A stretch of 14,268 bases of DNA from Diplodia intermedia. Taxonomy: Eukaryota; Ascomycota; Dothideomycetes; Botryosphaeriales; Botryosphaeriaceae. The position numbers and the translations under genes were made by a program. The stretch's first letter is position 1; each line of letters starts with the position of its first letter. Below are positions 9,451-14,268 of the stretch, piece by piece. The DNA is taken from NCBI GenBank assembly GCA_021495925.1, contig JAKEKT010000187.1:1-14268 (forward strand). The letters are read 5' to 3'. The notes below the pieces were generated by a model that saw nothing but the letters and a program-made list of their open reading frames with translations, did not search any database and had not been told where the DNA came from.

Positions 9451-9642
9451 AAATTACGATTCTAGATCGAGATTTAGAAATCGAAATTCTAGATCGAAAT
9501 CTATAAATCGAAATTCTAAATCGAGATCTATAAATCGAAATTCTAAATTAAAATCTATAAATCGAGATTCTAAATCGAAATTTAGAAATTAGAGATTCTA
9601 AATTAAAATTTAGAAATTTAAATTCTAGAATTAGCATTCTAG
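9451..9642. repeat. 27-bp tandem repeat, about seven units
   Basis: Units of 27 bp start at 9451, 9478, 9505, 9532 and 9559, then a 28-bp unit at 9586 and a 29-bp unit at 9614. The typical unit is AAATCGAAATTCT followed by AAATCGAGATCTAT, so each is itself an imperfect double of a 13-14 bp motif. Units differ mainly by CG versus TA and G/A changes, as expected if an older satellite was later hit by RIP. No CRISPR-like alternation of repeats and spacers is present. Confidence 0.85.
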
Positions 9643-9892
9643 AAGAAGATTAGATTTCTAAAGAGAAATCTAAGATTCTATAGATTAGATTCTTATTTTA
9701 GATTTTATCTATAAAATAGATTCGTGTCTTTTAAAGATACGATAGAATTATTATCTTTTTAGTTTTTATATTTTAAAATTACTTTTATATATTATAATTC
9801 TACTATATATACTCTTATTCTTATTACGATTCTATATTAAGAGATCTAAATAAGTTCTATAAATTATATCTATCTAGTATACGGCTATCTAT
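9643..9892. other. AT-rich spacer upstream of LINE copy B
   Basis: Very AT-rich sequence with no frame, RNA or repeat that I can support. It contains one of the few TG dinucleotides, at 9725. It ends exactly where homology between copies A and B begins. Confidence 0.5.
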
Positions 9893-10460
9893 AATTCGAC
9901 TCTCGAGAATTACGCTAAGACTAATATCGTTTAAAAGCCCTTAATTTTCTTAGCTAGAATCTCGATTCTTAGCTTCGTAGACGTACGCGCTATTATATAG
10001 TACGTAAAAGAAGAGATATTCTAGATAGTACTAGACTAGCTAGAGCTTCGTAGCTCTCTTTATTCTTAAAAATTACTCGAATTCGTACTAAATTATATAT
10101 AGAGTATCGTACGATACTAAGAAATTCGTTTTTAAATTTATATTACGATAGCTTCTTTCTACGCCTAAGAATTCTACTCTAAAGTCTACTAGAAGTCTCT
10201 TTCTTAGGCCTTACTAAAGAGTTTTACGTATATAGATAATTCGATCGAACTAAGCTTTACGCTAAGATATTTCTTAGCCTCTTAAAATCTTCGACGTTCG
10301 TATCGATCTTATTAGCCTCTTCGTTTACTTCTAGAAAGTAAGTAATTAAGAAAAATCCTCGCTTTAACTCGAGCTTCTTTTATTTACGACTTAGTTTAGA
10401 CGAAACTAAAGCTAATAATTTATTTTCTAGTTCTTCTCTTCTATTTATATTCTCTTCTAT
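9893..10460 (+). other. 5' leader of LINE copy B
   Basis: About 570 bp lie between the 5' homology boundary and the ORF1 frame. Stops in the ORF1 phase are dense up to about 10430. It matches copy A's leader at about 7586-8153. No promoter motif is recognisable. Confidence 0.55.
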
Positions 10461-11830
10461 ATGTTTTTCTTTTAGAAAGAGCTTAGAAATTTTTCTTTTA
10501 AATCTAGAATAACTTCTTTAAAGTAGAATTCTTTCTTTTTAAATTCTATTCTACTTCTCTTAGTGTAGGTAAAGAACTTCGAGATTATAAATATAATTAT
10601 AAAAAACTTCGAGAAATCTTTAACTACGTTTATTTTACTATTAAGAGTCGCTATTCTAGAGTCTTTAGCCTTCGAATCTATAAAAGAACTATTCGTTTAA
10701 GAGGGCCTACTTAAACGACGCGCTTTAATAGTTATTTTAACTCTTTTAATAAAGAGAAAGAGTAAATTATCTATCTTTCGCTTTATCTTTTATTAAGAAA
10801 GTAAGAAAAGTATAGTACTTTTATTAAAAACTACGTAAGAGACTATCGATTAATCTCTTAGTCTTCTTATTATAGCCGCGAATCTCTTAAAGACTAGAAA
10901 AGAATAGAGGTCTATTTTAGATCTAATCGAGATTATACGATAGTTTATTAAAACTAAAAGAACCGCGAATAAAGCCGACTCGATTCTCGCTATATAAATA
11001 TAGACTCTAGAAAAAACCGCGATAGATCTCGCGAAAACTATAAGAATTCTCTTAAAGTCTATCGCTATTCTTCTCTTAAAGTAGCCCTCGTAGAGGCCTA
11101 CGTACGCGAATATATAATCGATTCGCTTTACGTAGAGGTCTATCGTAGTATTAAGCTAGTCGACGTCTACGTACGTCTCTACGGCGGTAAAGACTCTAAT
11201 AAACGCGAACGAGTTTATCTCTATCTTAGAGAAAAAGTAGAAGAACCTCGCGTAGAAAACTCTCGCGTCTAAAAAGACTATTCGCTAAATAGTTCTTATC
11301 TTAACTATAAAAATTAGAGATCTCTCGTCGTTTAATCTATATAACATCTTTAATAAGATATTCTTAAACTAGTAAAATAAGAACGAGTCTATTATTACTA
11401 TAATCTCTCTTTCTTTAAAAAAGAATTTTATTCTTATCGCGTACGAGTTCTTCTCCGCCGAATTTCTTTTAAAGAATAAGACTATAATTAACTAGATTAT
11501 TTCTATTCGATCGATTACGAAAAACCGCACGTAGTTTAAAGTAGTAGTATATAACGTATTTACGCGGGACTTCTCTATTCTCTCTCGCGAGAAGTTTAGA
11601 GAGATTATTCGATTCGAAGTCGCTATCTTTAATCTTAGATTTAAGATTATTAATACTCTTTACTAGCTTACGCTAAAGACGATAAGAGAAGAACGACTAC
11701 GATTCTCGCTTATTCTAGTCTTTAAGATTAAAGATAAGGCCTACTAGACTATCTTAAAATACTTCTTTATTAGAGGCGTCTTCTATAAGACTAAAAAGCT
11801 TAAAGAACTAAGAAATACTCTAAAGAACTC
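10461..11830 (+). pseudogene. LINE ORF1 (gag-like) of copy B
   Basis: The frame has the phase of position 10461 and runs about 455 codons, with scattered TAA/TAG codons but no frameshift. Recognisable Tad-type ORF1 segments in its second half include IRDLSSFNLYNIFNKIFL (about 11311-11364), ISLSLKKNFILI (about 11403-11440), EFFSAEFLLKNKTI (about 11445-11490), FKVVVYNVFTRDF (from about 11535) and LTLKTIRE (about 11665). The first half is a less conserved helical region. The expected C-terminal zinc knuckles are not clearly readable, since Cys and His codons become Tyr. The ATG at 10461 faces ACG in copy A and is probably a late CpG change, so the real start is undetermined. The family role is RNA binding in the retrotransposition particle. 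Confidence 0.68.
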
Positions 11831-11833
11831 TAA

Positions 11834-14268
11834 ATAAACTTATTTTTAATAAGTTCTTTATAAGTTCTATAAGCTAACTTAAATAGAAGTATTTCGATAA
11901 CGAAATTTATTCTAGATATTATAGTAGAGTTAAAGATAGACCTCGTTCTATACTAAGAATTATATATCTTACTCTATAAGAACTCGAACTTTTAGTTAAT
12001 TAATTATCTCTTATTCGTCTAAATTCTATTAGTCTATTCTTTCGATCTAAGATCTTAAATATTAATCTACGTTTTTCGCTTTCTTAGAGAAATAGAGATA
12101 AATTTAGAGACCGAATTCTAGTAAAGTCTCGACCTAATAATTTTAAGTATAGAGTAGCGTAAGTTTAAGTTTAAGCTATTTAACTTATATAACTAGAAGA
12201 ATTAAACGAGTAACGATTCTTAATATACTCTAGAACGCGTTCTATAATAGTAACTACTTAGAACGTAGGCTATAGTTATCGAAGATTTTAATATTTATTA
12301 TTTCTAGTAGAATTCGAAATCTCTCTTCTCGTTCGGCGCTAATCGACTAGTCGAATAGTTTAAAGAAAATAATCTATCTCTACTAAACGAAGAAGAGAAA
12401 GATATCTTTTATCGTCTTTATCTAGAAAGAGAGACGGTTATCGATCTTACGCTAGCTACGTTGGCTTTAGCTAATAGAATTATCGACTAGTAAATAATTA
12501 TAAACTTCGATTTTAATTATAAGATAATTCTATTTAGTCTAGAATTAATAGACTATACGAAACCTTCTACGGTAGCTACTATCGCTAGATTTAATACGAA
12601 AAAGACCGACTAGCCTAAGTTTTAAGAAATCTTTAAATAATAGATAGAGACGATAGTATTTAAAGCTCTAAAAAGCTTAGAATTAAACTCTCTATCGAAA
12701 GATATCTTTAGAAACTTAATAGAAGATTTAATCCGCTAAATACTTACGTTAGATATCTTAGAGATAAGTCTTAACTAGACTATATCTATCGCGGCGAACC
12801 TTTCTATTTTCTAATTAAAACTAGAAGCTCGTTCTAAACTATAGTAGTCGAACGAGCTTTTAGAAGAATAAAGACGACTACGAAGAGAGACTAACGCTTT
12901 TAAATCTCTACGCACGAAAAAGAATAAGCGGCGATACTTAAATAGCTAAAACATCTACTTTAAAGCGATTAAGAGGGCTAAACGCGAATACTAGAATTCG
13001 TTTCTAAAAAAAGAAATTCTCGAGACTATCTTTAAGACTATAGCTTATACTAAGTCTAGAACGTATACTAGAATCTCTAAAATTAGTTACGATACGCATA
13101 CGAGAAAACGTCTAGAAGATAGTTTTAAAAAAAAGTATTTAGTTCTTAGAAAGAGACTTTTTTTATCGTCTTCTTCTATCGTCTCTTTTAACTAGTAAAG
13201 CTACGTCTCTAAACGCTAGAACTAGTCGAAGCTTAGTTTAAGAGAAATCGAGAACGTATACTCTACGTAAATTAAAGAAAAAACGTCGAAACTAGACGCT
13301 ATTACGTAAGAGATTATTACTTATATATTTAAAGCGAAGCCCGGCGTCTTTAATAAGATCTTTTCTACGCTATTCGCCTACGAATATTATTCTACGGGCT
13401 AGCGTACGGCTATCGAAGTAATTCTAAGTAAGAAAAAGAGTAATATTATAAATTTAAAGTTCTATTATATTATTTCTCTTCTTAATTATCTTAAAAAAGT
13501 ACTAGAACGAATTATAACTAAAAGACTAGACTATCTAGCGAAGACCTTCGACCTTCTTTATTATATCTAAATTAGAAAAAGATTAAAGAAATTCGCGATT
13601 AACGTCGTAATACTTTTATTAAATAAAGTAGAGAAGAACTATCGTTTTAAATATAAGACCTTCGTACTTTTTCTCGATATTAAAAGCGTCTTTAACTACG
13701 TAGCTAAAGAATAACTTCTAGCTATAATAGCTTAAATTAGTATACCGATTAACCTACTTATATAGATAAAGTCGTTTATATCTATACGAATATTAAGCCT
13801 CGTATTTAATAAAAAAGAAGAAGAGTTTAGTCTAATCGAAATAAATATTTTATAAGAAAGCTCGATCTCTTCTATTCTCTTTCTAATCTATTTTTAAGAG
13901 ATATTTTTCGTTTCTAAGACTTCTTTTCTCTCTTATATTAACGATATTACGATAATAGCTAGCTTCGATAGCTAGAAAAGTAATAAGAAGATATTAGAGA
14001 AGAAGACGAAAAGACTCTTTATATAAAACTATAAAAACTATATTAAATTTAATCTTAAGAAGACGAAGCTTATATACTTTACTTATTCTTTTAAAGAGAA
14101 CTTAAAACCCCGCTCGATCTCTATTATCTTATCTATAGAGAATATAGTAGAATCGAAGAACTAGATTAAGTAGCTAGAAATTTACTTTAACTACGAGTTT
14201 ATCTTTAAGACGCACGTATCTAAAAGAATTAGCTAGACTCGTTCGATCTTCTATCGTCTCTCTAGACT
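11834..14268 (+). pseudogene. LINE ORF2 of copy B: endonuclease and reverse transcriptase (cut by window end)
   Basis: A single frame covers about 811 codons with no frameshift; the phase is the same at 12275, 12506, 13676 and 13934. LQVLQANLN-like text follows near 11858-11881 (stops counted as Gln). In the endonuclease, Y*EL (11951-11962) is the remnant of VQEP, VIEDFNIYYF (12275-12304) that of xVGDFNIHHP, and DFNYKI (12509-12526) that of the SDH box. In the RT, FYYIISLLN (13460-13486) corresponds to the SYRPISLLN finger motif. FLDIKSVFNYV (from 13670) is the motif A region with its Asp present. SYINDI (13931-13948) is the YxDD box with the first Asp changed to Asn. These domains would nick the target and prime reverse transcription there. 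Many TAA/TAG codons make it non-functional. RNase H lies beyond the window. Confidence 0.87.

Larger units (their letters stand above)
3778..14268. repeat. Head-to-head inverted repeat (copies A and B), 4.38-kb arms
   Basis: The left arm 3778-8153 pairs with the right arm 9893-14268, separated by a 1.74-kb spacer. The arms are cut only by the right window edge and would probably continue. It is explained by two oppositely oriented LINE copies with adjacent 5' ends. Confidence 0.9.
9893..14268 (+). mobile_element. LINE copy B, 5' two thirds of a Tad1-like retrotransposon, RIP-degraded
   Basis: It is collinear with the reverse complement of 3778-8153. Coordinates sum to 18046 at every point checked (5' boundary, ORF1, ORF2 start, endonuclease motif, RT motif, right edge), so there is no net indel over 4.38 kb. 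It holds the leader, ORF1, the endonuclease and most of the RT, and continues past the window. Differences from copy A are almost all transitions, and a few CA/TG sites lost in copy A survive here, as at 10564 and 11527. The 3' end and target-site duplication are outside the window. Confidence 0.88.

Noticed and set aside
9451..9642. CRISPR array
   Set aside because: Units are contiguous with no unique spacers, and the sequence context is fungal.
10461..10463. ATG as the true ORF1 start in copy B
   Set aside because: Copy A has ACG at the same position, and the TG probably arose from a CpG.
3778..14268. A Maverick-like or foldback element bounded by the 4.38-kb inverted repeat
   Set aside because: The arms encode LINE ORF1, endonuclease and RT, and the spacer shows no polymerase, integrase or capsid signal.
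1..14268. Plain CpG-methylation decay or a naturally AT-rich bacterial or organelle genome
   Set aside because: CG is retained while CA/TG is lost, the reverse of CpG decay, and the elements are eukaryotic LINEs.

Overview
The window is a graveyard of retrotransposons from what is most likely a filamentous ascomycete (Pezizomycotina). The dinucleotides CA and TG have almost vanished: I count by eye about 13 of each in 14.3 kb, where several hundred of each would be expected. TA is correspondingly abundant, while CG, CC and CT remain common. This strand-symmetric C-to-T change in CpA context is the signature of repeat-induced point mutation (RIP), and here it is close to saturation. I see no intact gene, tRNA, rRNA or CRISPR array.

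Three copies of one non-LTR retrotransposon (LINE, Tad1-like by ORF organisation and motif content) make up about 87% of the window. Copy C (1-1535, + strand) enters from the left and shows only its 3' part: RNase H, a C-terminal Cys/His motif, a 3' UTR and a (TAAA)n tail. Copy A (1663-8190, - strand) is apparently full length at about 6.5 kb, with a leader, ORF1 (gag-like), ORF2 (endonuclease, reverse transcriptase, RNase H, Cys/His motif), a 3' UTR and a (TAAA)n tail. It is flanked by a probable 13-bp target-site duplication. Copy B (9893-14268, + strand) shows the 5' two thirds (leader, ORF1, endonuclease, most of the RT) and runs off the right edge.

C and A lie tail to tail, giving a palindrome with 1.53-kb arms around a 130-bp loop (1-3196). 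A and B lie head to head, giving 4.38-kb inverted arms (3778-8153 and 9893-14268) around a 1.74-kb spacer. A and B align with no net insertion or deletion at any point I checked, and nearly all differences I saw are transitions.

The sequence outside the LINEs (1536-1662 and 8204-9892) is mutated just as heavily. It holds a degenerate, unidentified possible coding stretch split by the copy A insertion, AT-rich filler and a 27-bp tandem repeat (9451-9642). In-frame TAG/TAA codons stand where Gln or Trp is expected, Tyr stands where His or Cys is expected, and catalytic Asp residues read Asn. All three elements are therefore dead and could move again only with help in trans. The regional biology is genome defence: silenced repeats and probable heterochromatin.
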